Shown in pieces: positions 7,789 through 14,640 of a DNA stretch of 28,375 nt. Source of the stretch: CAYYJS01 sp964472315 (GTDB lineage: Bacteria > Verrucomicrobiota > Kiritimatiellia > UBA8416); NCBI GenBank assembly GCA_964472315.1, contig CAYYJS010000043.1, forward strand, positions 1 to 28,375, given 5' to 3'. The notes below the pieces were generated by a model, which searched no databases, was not told the origin of the DNA, and was given only the letters and a program-made list of their open reading frames with translations. Every line of letters begins with the position of its first letter. Positions within the stretch are counted from its first letter, which is position 1. A program made the position numbers and the translations under genes.

Positions 7789-7854
7789 TCATCTCCCTTC
7801 ATAGGTCAAATTTTCCCATGCCTTGTAGCTGTAACACTCGGTCCGGATGATCAT
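7789..7854 (-). CDS. 21-aa mini-ORF coupled to the Mrp-NifX gene
   Basis: The ATG at 7854 overlaps the TGA of the truncated methyltransferase as ATGA, and AAAGGGG lies about ten bases upstream. The peptide begins MIIRTECYSYK, continues AWENLTYEGR, and ends three bases before the Mrp-NifX ATG. The Mrp Shine-Dalgarno lies inside its last codons, so its translation would be coupled to Mrp. It could be a leader peptide, a genuine small protein or chance. I recognise no family. The single cysteine and the aromatic-rich sequence are the only features. Confidence 0.35.
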   Translation of the reverse strand: MIIRTECYSYKAWENLTYEGR

Positions 7855-8165
7855 GTCGGTTTCAACCCCTTTGCGCGAGAGCGCATGGCTTGCAGTGACG
7901 GCACCAACTCCCCGACTTGCGACCGGTAGGCTCGGTACGTATCGCCAAAGGCAGAATCGAGCGCCGTGTCTTCCCAACGAATGCTGAGCTTGAATCCAAC
8001 CCAAGCCACAACCGGCGCCATGAGCAGGAACCAGGACCGGCTGACGAGGGCCAGCCCCGGCAAGACAAACAGGATCCATGCGGCATAGGCAGGATGCCGG
8101 ACGATCGCATGAAGGTGCGTGTTCGCGAATCTCGCGCCGCGGCGATCCATTCCCGATCTCTGCAA
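7851..8165 (-). pseudogene. C-terminal fragment of an isoprenylcysteine/phospholipid-type methyltransferase
   Basis: The frame encodes 'AIVRHPAYAAWILFVLPGLAL', a second hydrophobic helix (WFLLMAPVVAWVGFKLSI) and 'GDTYRAYRSQVGELVP'. This is the typical C-terminal half of the ICMT/PEMT/NnrU-like integral membrane methyltransferases (RHPxY...GxxYxxY...R.IP). Full-length family members have two or more additional N-terminal membrane helices, which would fall in the DUF89 gene, so the N-terminal half has been lost. Possible starts are ATG 8165 and ATG 8150; neither has a strong RBS. The frame itself is intact, so a short protein could still be made. It lies between DUF89 and the mini-ORF on the same strand. 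Confidence 0.6.
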
Positions 8166-8186
8166 TGTTCACGACCGTTTGACACC

Positions 8187-9053
8187 TCAGGCTCCTCGTC
8201 CGCGCGCGCGCTGGTGCACGATCAAATCCCCCACCGTCGCCCCGATTTCCGCCGCGATCAAGGGGCACTTTACGCTGAGAAGAAAGAATATGCGCTTGTT
8301 CGTCTCCGATAGCGTTTCGTAGTTGCCCTGTCCCTTCGCGAGGATTAGGTCGGCACGGTTGAACACGTCGCGGAACTCCTGAGAGCATTCCTCAACCAGC
8401 GTTCCGGGAGCGTCCGACCCGTTAGAAATGACCGGGACAATGTTGGGAATACCGGCCATCTCCGCATCCTCCATGGTGGCGTCGTTGATGACCGGGCTGC
8501 CCCGAACCGCCACGGTGACCTTTTCGATTGGGAGAGCCTCAATGAGAAGCCGGTCGAACACGATTTCGCCGGCATTGTCGGCCAGGTAGAGGATATGCCG
8601 GGCGTTAATGGCGGCACGAAACAAGTCTGCGACACTCCCGACCAACGGCATGTCCCATATTCCGTTGAGGCGCGCGGGGAGATCCTCCGGCGCCAGCCGC
8701 AGCTTAGATCCGGCATCCAGCAGGTTTCCGGCAATCGCCAAGCGCACCACAGCCTCACGAGGATCCGGTCGTCGGCGAGCCGAATCCGTCAAGGCCGGTA
8801 AGAGATCGAGCGCTATGCGGTTCATCCTGTCCTTCAGCTCGCGGTATGGGTCCGCCTGTCCGGCCTCTTCGCGGACCGCACGTTGGATGCGCTGTGCAAT
8901 CGTGACCGGCATGACCGCCCAGTCGGCATCGGCGATTTCGCGCAGCAGCCGCCGGAGCAGGCGCTCTTTAAGCGTGGTGTCAACGGCCGACATCTCAACC
9001 GCCTCCGCCGCCTGACGGACGAAGCAAGGAATGCATTCCAGCGCCATGTTCAT
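8187..9053 (-). CDS. DUF89 (ARMT1-like) damage-control phosphatase family protein
   Basis: A 288-aa stand-alone DUF89 protein like archaeal AF1104. It starts with a CxxC (C7, C10 in 'ALECIPCFVRQ'). The family hallmark LADNAGEIVFD is at 157-167, RGSPVINDAT at 184-193 and AKGQGNYETL at about 239-248. These are the metal- and phosphate-binding motifs of the fold. DUF89 proteins are metal-dependent phosphatases acting on damaged or overflow phosphometabolites, including phosphopantetheine derivatives in the PanK-fused subfamily; the substrate of this subfamily is not settled. ATG 9053 lies two bases after the DsrE stop, so translation is probably coupled; AAGGTGG is upstream. ATG 9047 is an alternative start. 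Its neighbours PanD and the CoA-disulfide-reductase-like protein make a pantetheine substrate worth considering. Confidence 0.88.
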   Translation of the reverse strand: MNMALECIPCFVRQAAEAVEMSAVDTTLKERLLRRLLREIADADWAVMPVTIAQRIQRAVREEAGQADPYRELKDRMNRIALDLLPALTDSARRRPDPREAVVRLAIAGNLLDAGSKLRLAPEDLPARLNGIWDMPLVGSVADLFRAAINARHILYLADNAGEIVFDRLLIEALPIEKVTVAVRGSPVINDATMEDAEMAGIPNIVPVISNGSDAPGTLVEECSQEFRDVFNRADLILAKGQGNYETLSETNKRIFFLLSVKCPLIAAEIGATVGDLIVHQRARGRGA

Positions 9054-9055
9054 GC

Positions 9056-9376
9056 TCAGAATGACACCACCTTGTCGCTGTCCCTCACCAACTCGTGCAA
9101 ATCCCGCATCGTCGAGAGGGGGCACAATTCCGATCCGCCGCTGTTCCTGATCTTGAGACAGGAGCCGCAAGCCAGAATGCGGCCGCCAGCCGCGGCAAAC
9201 GCCTCCATTTGTTCCCTCACGTTGAACGGCGCGACCATGCAGGTGTCACACTCCACGCCCTTGGCCAGCAGAAACGCGGAAACCTCATCCCCCTGCTGAA
9301 GGGCAAACACGCCCAGCCGGAAGGCGTTCCATGCGGTTTCGGGGTCGGTTGTATAAACGATCATTCCGAGTTTCAT
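9056..9376 (-). CDS. DsrE-family sulfur-relay-like protein
   Basis: A 106-aa DsrE/DsrF-like fold protein. It begins 'MKLGMIVYTTDPETAWNAFRLG', the beta-strand/helix start of this family, followed by 'GDEVSAFLLAKGVEC'. Cysteines at 43, 46, 70, 73 and 85 include ACGSC at 69-73, where DsrE-type proteins carry their persulfide cysteine. The family moves sulfane sulfur between proteins. AGGA precedes ATG 9376. It lies between the flavoprotein and DUF89 with short gaps, so it is part of the same operon. A role in supplying sulfur to Fe-S assembly or in persulfide metabolism with the adjacent flavoprotein is plausible but inferred. Confidence 0.88.
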   Translation of the reverse strand: MKLGMIVYTTDPETAWNAFRLGVFALQQGDEVSAFLLAKGVECDTCMVAPFNVREQMEAFAAAGGRILACGSCLKIRNSGGSELCPLSTMRDLHELVRDSDKVVSF

Positions 9377-9406
9377 CGAGGTCCTTTCATGTATGGCGCC
9401 CACGAA

Positions 9407-10759
9407 CTACGCTCGCGATCGCACTCTCATCTCTTTAATAGCCAACTCGGCCGCGTTGACCAAAGGGTAAGCGATGGGAGACGCAGTCAACGCCGGGTGG
9501 GTGCCCATTTGGAATGTGGCGATGTCTTCCGCCGTCATACGCTTCTGCACACAAGCGGAGATCGTGTTAATGATCTCTCCCGCGACATCGTTGCCCCTGA
9601 CCTGGCCGCCCAGAAGCACACCGGAGTTGGATTCGAAGACCAGCTTCACCTTCGTTTTGGCCGCCCCCGGCATTCCGGCCGGATGGCGGTTCGGCCCCTC
9701 GACCGCCGCCGACACCGTGTCATAGCCGCGGGTCTTGGCCATCGCCTCGGTCAGCCCCGCCGTGCCCAGCGCGAAATCGCCGAGCGCGGTGGACCAGACG
9801 CCCACGGTGCCGGGGTTCTCCCGTGTGATACCAAACAGGTTCGCGCCGGCAATGCGCGCTTCCAGGGTGGCGATCGAAGCGAGCTTCAGTGTGGAGTGGC
9901 CGCCGCCGAAGAACGAGATCTTCTCCGCGCAGTCCCCACAGGCGAAGACATGCCTGTCGGATGTCCGCATCGTACGATCCACATCGATGGCGCCTGTCGC
10001 GCCCATCCGCAGACCGGCGGCCTTGCCCAGATCCGCGTTGGCCCTCGATCCCGTTCCCAAGATGACGGCATCGGCTTTGAGTGTTTCGCCGTCGGAGAGC
10101 TTCACGCCGGTCACGCGTCCATTGCCCACGAATCCAGCCACCTTTGTCGCGTTCAGTATCCGGATGCCGTCGGACTGCAGCATCTGTTCGGCTTCGACAC
10201 AGAACTCCTCGTCGTAGGACAGACTCAGGCAGTGTGGTGCGATTTCGACGATCGTAATGGTCTTCTCGCCAGTCTTGCGGATCTCGTCGGCGAATTCGAT
10301 GCCGATGAAGCCGCCGCCCACCACCACGACATCGCGCGCGGTCTTGAGTGACTCCTGCATCCGACGGAGGTACTCCACCTCCTTGAGGATCGTGAAAATG
10401 CCATCACAATTCACGCCCGGAATGGGTGGCGTAACCGGGAGCGAGCCGGTCGCGACGATGAGCCGATCGTACTCGATATCGCCGCACGTCGAGCGCAGCC
10501 GCTTCCTTTCACGGTCGATGCCGGTGACTTCCGCGACAAACAGCTCCACCTGTTCCTTCTCCAGCACCGCGTCAGGAATGAGATTCTTGTCCGGACTGCC
10601 CACCGTGCCACAGATGTACGGTATGCCGCAGGGGATCAGGACCTGTTGTTCCTGTCGCACCAACAACACGCTCTTGCCAGGATAGTGTCGCCTGGCCGTA
10701 ACCGCCGCCGTCACACCAGCCGCACTGCCACCGATTACCACCACGTCAGCCTTCTTCAT
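9407..10759 (-). CDS. FAD-dependent pyridine nucleotide-disulfide oxidoreductase, CoA-disulfide reductase/NADH oxidase-like
   Basis: A 450-aa flavoprotein. The FAD Rossmann motif GGSAAG is at residues 10-15. The active-site cysteine C44 sits in 'LIPCGIPYICG', the equivalent of the CGLPY motif of CoA-disulfide reductase, NADH oxidase and persulfide reductase. A second nucleotide-binding motif, VVVGGGFIGIEFADE, lies near residue 160, and the FAD-binding FACGDCAE near 290. The C-terminal dimerisation domain is complete. The family uses NAD(P)H to reduce CoA disulfide, CoA persulfide or oxygen. GGAAGGGA lies eight bases before ATG 10759; upstream in-frame starts lack homology. It sits directly before DsrE, so a CoA-thiol or persulfide reductase is the most likely assignment; the substrate cannot be set from sequence alone. 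Confidence 0.9.
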   Translation of the reverse strand: MKKADVVVIGGSAAGVTAAVTARRHYPGKSVLLVRQEQQVLIPCGIPYICGTVGSPDKNLIPDAVLEKEQVELFVAEVTGIDRERKRLRSTCGDIEYDRLIVATGSLPVTPPIPGVNCDGIFTILKEVEYLRRMQESLKTARDVVVVGGGFIGIEFADEIRKTGEKTITIVEIAPHCLSLSYDEEFCVEAEQMLQSDGIRILNATKVAGFVGNGRVTGVKLSDGETLKADAVILGTGSRANADLGKAAGLRMGATGAIDVDRTMRTSDRHVFACGDCAEKISFFGGGHSTLKLASIATLEARIAGANLFGITRENPGTVGVWSTALGDFALGTAGLTEAMAKTRGYDTVSAAVEGPNRHPAGMPGAAKTKVKLVFESNSGVLLGGQVRGNDVAGEIINTISACVQKRMTAEDIATFQMGTHPALTASPIAYPLVNAAELAIKEMRVRSRA

Positions 10760-10850
10760 GTATCGATTCCCTTCCTGTGTTGTCATTTTTCGCTCGTGCC
10801 TGCCACGAACCCGCCGATCAGACCACATGCTCTGCACGTCCGGTCGAAGG

Positions 10851-11195
10851 TCATCGGACCGACGGAAAGAGCATGGCGTCCGCGAATTCCGCGTGGACAC
10901 CGAGCCCGCGGAACAAGAAGTCCGACTTCTTGTCCGTTGCCTCGCTGTCGGTATACGACCAGAGGATGTCCCCCGTGATGCTAATCTCCGGATTCAATGC
11001 TTGGAGACCCAGCGCGCCGGACGTGAACGTTTCCTCTTTTGTCGGCTCGGTGTCTTTTTCCGCGATTTCCGCTTTCGCCGCTCGACGCAAATCCTCAATC
11101 GAGGATTCCTGTTTCGTCTCCTGCCCCTGCGCGAGGCACACGCAGAAGAGCAGACCGACACTGCAACCAGCCAACCTCATTCTCCACCAGTTCAT
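10851..11195 (-). pseudogene. N-terminal remnant of an outer-membrane (porin-like) protein
   Basis: The 114-residue frame begins with a classical signal peptide (positive start, hydrophobic core, cleavage near AQGQ) and a proper Shine-Dalgarno (GAAAGGA, seven to eight bases before the ATG). A charged linker follows, then 'ALNPEISITGDILWSYTD' and 'DFLFRGLGVHAEF'. This resembles the mature N-terminus and first beta strands of large outer-membrane channel proteins of around 400 aa. The frame stops a few residues later and no continuation is found in any frame before the flavoprotein start 92 bases on. The rest of the gene is deleted. It could still make a short secreted peptide. The deletion may have brought the flavoprotein gene next to panD. 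Confidence 0.65.
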
Positions 11196-11222
11196 TCGAG
11201 TGTCCTTTCTCAAGTACATCGG

Positions 11223-11588
11223 CTATGTGTCGCGTGTAGTTTGATTCATTCGGTTGTCACGGTCCACATGAACAACGCACGCCGTGAACTGGCGGGCATC
11301 TTCGTCATCAAGCGAGCAGTAAGTCAGAATGATAACTTCGTCGCCCACTTGCCCAGAGCGCGCCGCAGCCCCCTTTAGCGCAATCTCGCCGGAACCCTCT
11401 GGCGCCGGGATGGCGTAGGTCACAATCCGCGATCCGTTGCTGACATTCAGCACATGCACCTGCTCGCCCGGCAGGATGTCGGCGGCCTCCATCAGCAAGC
11501 GGTCGATTCCAATGCTTCCCTCGTAATGGAGTTCCGTCGCCGTCAGCCTGGCGCGATGAATCTTGGATTTCAGCATCGTCCGTTGCAT
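11223..11588 (-). CDS. panD: aspartate 1-decarboxylase
   Basis: This 121-aa pyruvoyl enzyme converts aspartate to beta-alanine for pantothenate and CoA. Taking ATG 11588, the residues align with E. coli PanD without gaps in the core: K9, the self-cleavage pair G24-S25 (in 'HYEGSIGID'), R54, T57 and Y58, and the 'GAAAR...GDEVII' strand. That match, plus TAAGGA nine bases upstream, fixes the start against ATGs at 11594 and 11576. All residues needed for autoprocessing are present. It is odd to find it inside an Fe-S/metallocofactor operon, away from panB and panC. It may supply CoA precursors for the neighbouring CoA-thiol enzymes, or be a hitchhiker. Confidence 0.95.
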   Translation of the reverse strand: MQRTMLKSKIHRARLTATELHYEGSIGIDRLLMEAADILPGEQVHVLNVSNGSRIVTYAIPAPEGSGEIALKGAAARSGQVGDEVIILTYCSLDDEDARQFTACVVHVDRDNRMNQTTRDT

Positions 11589-11623
11589 GTGCATCGTTCC
11601 TTACCTGCGCCTTAAGGGGGGGA

Positions 11624-11788
11624 TCACGACGTCAATCGCTGGGCCCCGGAATATACCTCTTCCACAACCAGCGCTACCGCTGCGTGCCCGGGGTGCTTTG
11701 GCGGATTCCATCTCTTCATGTCGTCGTACACGGGACCGTCAGTGTGGTATTCCAGGGACCCCTTGAAAACCGCTTCAGGTATCTTCAT
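11624..11788 (-). CDS. 54-aa protein of unknown function
   Basis: A small acidic protein starting 'MKIPEAVFKGSLEYHTDG', with PVYDDMKRWNPPKHPGHAA in the middle and a hydrophobic 'VALVVEEVYSG' near the end. AAAGGAC lies about eight bases before ATG 11788, and the coding spacing (41 bases after the IscU-like gene, 35 before panD) fits a real operon member. There are no cysteines, signal peptide or membrane helix. I do not recognise a family. The histidine- and proline-containing centre could bind a partner or metal, which is speculation. Confidence 0.65.
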   Translation of the reverse strand: MKIPEAVFKGSLEYHTDGPVYDDMKRWNPPKHPGHAAVALVVEEVYSGAQRLTS

Positions 11789-11829
11789 CGTTCGTCCTTT
11801 GTCCTTGCGGAGTTGTGTTTGCCAAAGGT

Positions 11830-12174
11830 TCACGGCGCAAGCAGATAGTCCGCGATCGCCCGATAGAGAGTGGTCACGGCCAGGATGGCGCAATGCCGCC
11901 CGGCTTCGGCCTCGCATTCACCGGACCTGATGAGCTCCCCCGCGCTGATCGAAAGCGCGTCGGTAATGCTTCGGCCCTTCGCCCGGCGCGCCACGGATCG
12001 ACCGCACGAGCGGGTGTTTTCGCATCCGTTTGTGTAGTATCGAATATCTTCAATCCGATCGTCGCGGATCACCAGATGAAACTCCATCTCGTCCCCGCAC
12101 AAGCCCTTGATCGAGGCCGCGGCCGTCAGATCGTTCATGCGGCCGAAGAATTCGTCCTCAGAAGCGGAACTCAT
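11830..12174 (-). CDS. IscU/NifU N-terminal-type Fe-S scaffold-like protein
   Basis: This 114-aa protein keeps the three cluster-binding cysteines of the U-type scaffolds. C26 is in 'GLCGDEMEF' (IscU: CGDVM, with the conserved Asp at 28), C51 is in 'YYTNGCENTRSCG' and C95 is in 'GRHCAILAV'; C57 is extra. 'EDIRYYTNGC' and 'SITDALSIS' also fit the family (IscU: I.DA.FKTFGCG / SI..A). The LPPVK-type chaperone-recognition motif is not conserved, so it is a divergent scaffold rather than housekeeping IscU. GAAGAGGA precedes ATG 12174. It follows the ferredoxin-ATPase directly and likely builds or holds the cluster that the ATPases deliver. Confidence 0.88.
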   Translation of the reverse strand: MSSASEDEFFGRMNDLTAAASIKGLCGDEMEFHLVIRDDRIEDIRYYTNGCENTRSCGRSVARRAKGRSITDALSISAGELIRSGECEAEAGRHCAILAVTTLYRAIADYLLAP

Positions 12175-12230
12175 AGCCTATTCCTCTTCACTTATCGGTC
12201 TCCTGCGTTGTTCCCGTTCGTTTCGTCAGA

Positions 12231-14051
12231 CTAACGGACGCCCGCGAGGGCTTCCTGAAGGCGCTTCCAGACATCCCGTATGGCCTCCTCGGCGCTGCCC
12301 TTCCCGTATTCGATCACCGTTTTCCCAGCCATGAGGGCGTCATTCACGGCGCGGTCGAACGGTATCCGGCCGATCACCCGCGACCCGTGCGTTTTCGCGA
12401 TATCTTCAATGCGATGCGCCTGTTCGCTGTTGATATCGGACTTGTTGATCACGACAACCGCCGGCACGCCGAAATGCGCCGCCAGGTTCATCACTCGCTC
12501 CATGTCGTGTACTCCGGACACGGTCGGCTCCGTGACAATCACGACCAGATCCGTCCCCGATATCGACGCGATCACCGGACACCCGGTTCCCGGAGGGCCA
12601 TCGCCTAGAATCAACTCCTGCTTCAACTCCTCGGCGAGTTGACCCGCGCGGTTGCGAACCTGCGCCACGAGCCGCCCGGAGTTCTCCTCCGCGATGCCCA
12701 ACCGCGCATGCACCATCGGCCCGTACGCGGTCCCGGACACGTACCAACGCCCCGTCATGTTCTTTTCGCTTCGGATGGCATCTACCGGACAGACCAGTGG
12801 ACACAGCCCGCAGCCCTCACATGCCAGGGGTTCGATTCGATAGGTCTTGCCCACCACGTCATTCGCGGGCCCGTCGAAACGGATGGCGTTGAAATGACAC
12901 GCCTCGGCGCATTTGCCGCATGCCGCGCATTTCTCCGCCTCGATGGTGGCTTTCGTGCCGCCGACAAAGTCGTGCCCCTCGCGTACGGCAGGCGTCAACA
13001 GAAGATGCAGGTCGGCGGCATCCACGTCGTTGTCGACCAGCACCTTGTTCCGGGCCAGACAAGCCAGGGAGCCGACCACGGTGGTCTTCCCCGTCCCCCC
13101 CTTGCCGCTGATGACCGTGATTTCTTTATAGCCGTCGGCTGATCCCTTCGCAAACGGCTCCGGGTTTCCCGGCGCGAGATCGAAGACATCTTCAACCGGT
13201 TGCGGCGGTAAGGCCGTCGCCAGGGCATCATAGATGGCAAGCAGGTTTTCACGCAGCTCGGGAAACCAATCGACCAGAATTTTGCCACCGGAATAGACCT
13301 CCGCGTATTTCCTCTTGAACGGAATACGCCCGGCGATCGGCAGCCCCACATCCTTAGCATAATCGGCAATGATCTTGTCTTCTCCATCGGAGCGATTGAC
13401 GATAATGCCGGTAGGGACGCCCAGCTTCAGGGTCAACCCGACGGCGAGCTTCAAATCGTTCAGTCCGAACGGCGTCGGCTCTGTCACCAGCAGGACGGCA
13501 TCGGCGCCCGCGACCGCTTCGACGACGGGGCAAGCCGTGCCTGGCGAGGCGTCAATAATGTTAATGGCACGCGGGTCCAGGTATTGCTTGACCGCGCGCA
13601 CCACGTTCGGCGCCAGCGCCTCGCCGATGTTGAGCAATCCGTGGGCGAAAAGGAACGGCGTATGCCCGGGCGCCGCCTGAACGATGCCGATCTTGGCGTC
13701 CCGTTCCGACAACGCCCCCTCTGGACAGACATACGCGCACACCCCGCAGGAGTGACACAGTTCGTTGAAGATAAGAACCTGCTGCTTGACCACGGCAATC
13801 GCGTTGTAGTGGCATGCCTTCGAACACTTGCCGCAGGCCGTGCACGTGCTCGCATCCCAGACGGGTTTTGGAACCGTCACGGCCCGCTCCTCGGTGAAGT
13901 TCGGCTTCACGAAGAGGTGGTCGTTCGGTTCCTCGACGTCGCAGTCAAGCAGGCGCACGCGTTCGCCGCGTTGGGCAAGCGCGTAGGCCAGATTCACCGC
14001 GAACGTCGTCTTCCCGGTGCCCCCTTTTCCGCTGGCAACTGTAATAACCAT
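12231..14051 (-). CDS. tandem-fused MinD/Mrp-superfamily P-loop ATPase with two inserted 2x[4Fe-4S] ferredoxin domains
   Basis: A 606-aa protein made of two homologous halves. Half 1 has Walker A GKGGTGKTT at 8-16, and an inserted ferredoxin with C70, C73, C76, C80 and C99, C102, C105, C109. Half 2 repeats this: GKGGTGKTT at 316-324, and C375, C378, C381, C385 and C411, C414, C417, C421. Both halves carry the later switch motif (ASPGTACPV near 168, GPPGTGCPV near 485). Four [4Fe-4S] clusters are predicted. Such ATPases (COG1149 type) normally occur as two adjacent genes of about 290 aa each; here they are one reading frame joined by a linker near 285-310. The family is associated with Fe-S or metallocluster handling, but its function is not established. 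A GGAAAGG lies about ten bases before ATG 14051. Confidence 0.93.
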   Translation of the reverse strand: MVITVASGKGGTGKTTFAVNLAYALAQRGERVRLLDCDVEEPNDHLFVKPNFTEERAVTVPKPVWDASTCTACGKCSKACHYNAIAVVKQQVLIFNELCHSCGVCAYVCPEGALSERDAKIGIVQAAPGHTPFLFAHGLLNIGEALAPNVVRAVKQYLDPRAINIIDASPGTACPVVEAVAGADAVLLVTEPTPFGLNDLKLAVGLTLKLGVPTGIIVNRSDGEDKIIADYAKDVGLPIAGRIPFKRKYAEVYSGGKILVDWFPELRENLLAIYDALATALPPQPVEDVFDLAPGNPEPFAKGSADGYKEITVISGKGGTGKTTVVGSLACLARNKVLVDNDVDAADLHLLLTPAVREGHDFVGGTKATIEAEKCAACGKCAEACHFNAIRFDGPANDVVGKTYRIEPLACEGCGLCPLVCPVDAIRSEKNMTGRWYVSGTAYGPMVHARLGIAEENSGRLVAQVRNRAGQLAEELKQELILGDGPPGTGCPVIASISGTDLVVIVTEPTVSGVHDMERVMNLAAHFGVPAVVVINKSDINSEQAHRIEDIAKTHGSRVIGRIPFDRAVNDALMAGKTVIEYGKGSAEEAIRDVWKRLQEALAGVR

Positions 14052-14144
14052 TCGACCATAACCTTTCCGGCTCAGTAGCGCCGAAAGTCACCCCGCTTCC
14101 GCAACACGTTGTCGCGTCCCGAATCGGGCAAGGCTGTCGGCGGT

Positions 14145-14168
14145 GGGGGAAGGCATTCGCCTTCCCCC
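14145..14168 (-). other. intercistronic 10-bp perfect hairpin
   Basis: GGGGGAAGGC (14145-14154) and GCCTTCCCCC (14159-14168) form a perfect stem around an ATTC loop. It lies in the 129-base gap between the DUF5320 stop and the ATPase start. No T-run follows on the minus strand, so a full intrinsic terminator is unlikely. It may attenuate transcription or stabilise one half of the mRNA and so set the ratio between the small upstream proteins and the ATPase. Confidence 0.6.
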
Positions 14169-14180
14169 GTTGGCTGCTTC

Positions 14181-14588
14181 TTACTTCTCCGCCTTCTCCG
14201 CTTCGAGTTCCTCGATGCGCTTCCGGAGATTCCCCAGTGCGCCTTCGAAGTACTCCGCCTGACCCTTCAGCGCCTCCAACTGCTGCCCGCTATTCGGCGC
14301 GGCTGCGTAGGGCGGCACTCCGTCCGCCATCGGCCGCCCGGCCGCTGCCCGCTGCCATCCGGTCAGACCTGTGGCGTGGAACATGTTCCGCCACCCTGCC
14401 CTGAGCCCTGCCGAAGGGCCGCGTCCACCGCCTCGCCCCCCACCGCACCCTCGCCCGAACCCCATCCCGAACCCGCGTCCGGAAACCGGATTCATGTACC
14501 CGGGCACTCCGTACCCGGCACACAGCCCTGCTCCACGCCCCGTCATTGGCCCCATTCCCATGGGCCCCGTTCCATCTCCTGCTGGCAT
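14181..14588 (-). CDS. DUF5320 family Gly/Met-rich protein
   Basis: A 135-aa protein with the DUF5320 signature: 'GDGTGPMGMGPMTGRGAG' near the start, a CAGYG motif, then a long Gly/Arg stretch with 'GRGCGGGRGGGRG', and a C-terminal coiled coil (EALKGQ...LRKRIEELEAEKAEK). The family is uncharacterised but recurs beside NifX-like and Mrp genes in anaerobes. The flexible Gly/Met/Cys N-terminus looks suited to metal or cluster binding, with the coiled coil for oligomerisation; this is inferred. GGGAGG precedes ATG 14588. A 20-bp repeat sequence (14399-14418) is embedded in the middle of the gene in frame. Confidence 0.87.
   Translation of the reverse strand: MPAGDGTGPMGMGPMTGRGAGLCAGYGVPGYMNPVSGRGFGMGFGRGCGGGRGGGRGPSAGLRAGWRNMFHATGLTGWQRAAAGRPMADGVPPYAAAPNSGQQLEALKGQAEYFEGALGNLRKRIEELEAEKAEK
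14399..14418 (+). repeat. short interspersed repeat of the CCCTGAG...GAAGGG type inside DUF5320
   Basis: The sequence CCCTGAGCC-CTGCCGAAGGG matches the widespread CCCTGAGCCTGTCGAAGGG repeat with one inserted base and one substitution. Translated on the minus strand it contributes an in-frame 'GPSAGLRA' segment between the Gly-rich part and the conserved helical part of DUF5320. I see no other copy in the window. Confidence 0.5.
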
Positions 14589-14640
14589 TGCTGCCTCCCT
14601 TCTGTTGTTTCGTGTTTCGAACACCGGTCAGTCCTTTCCG

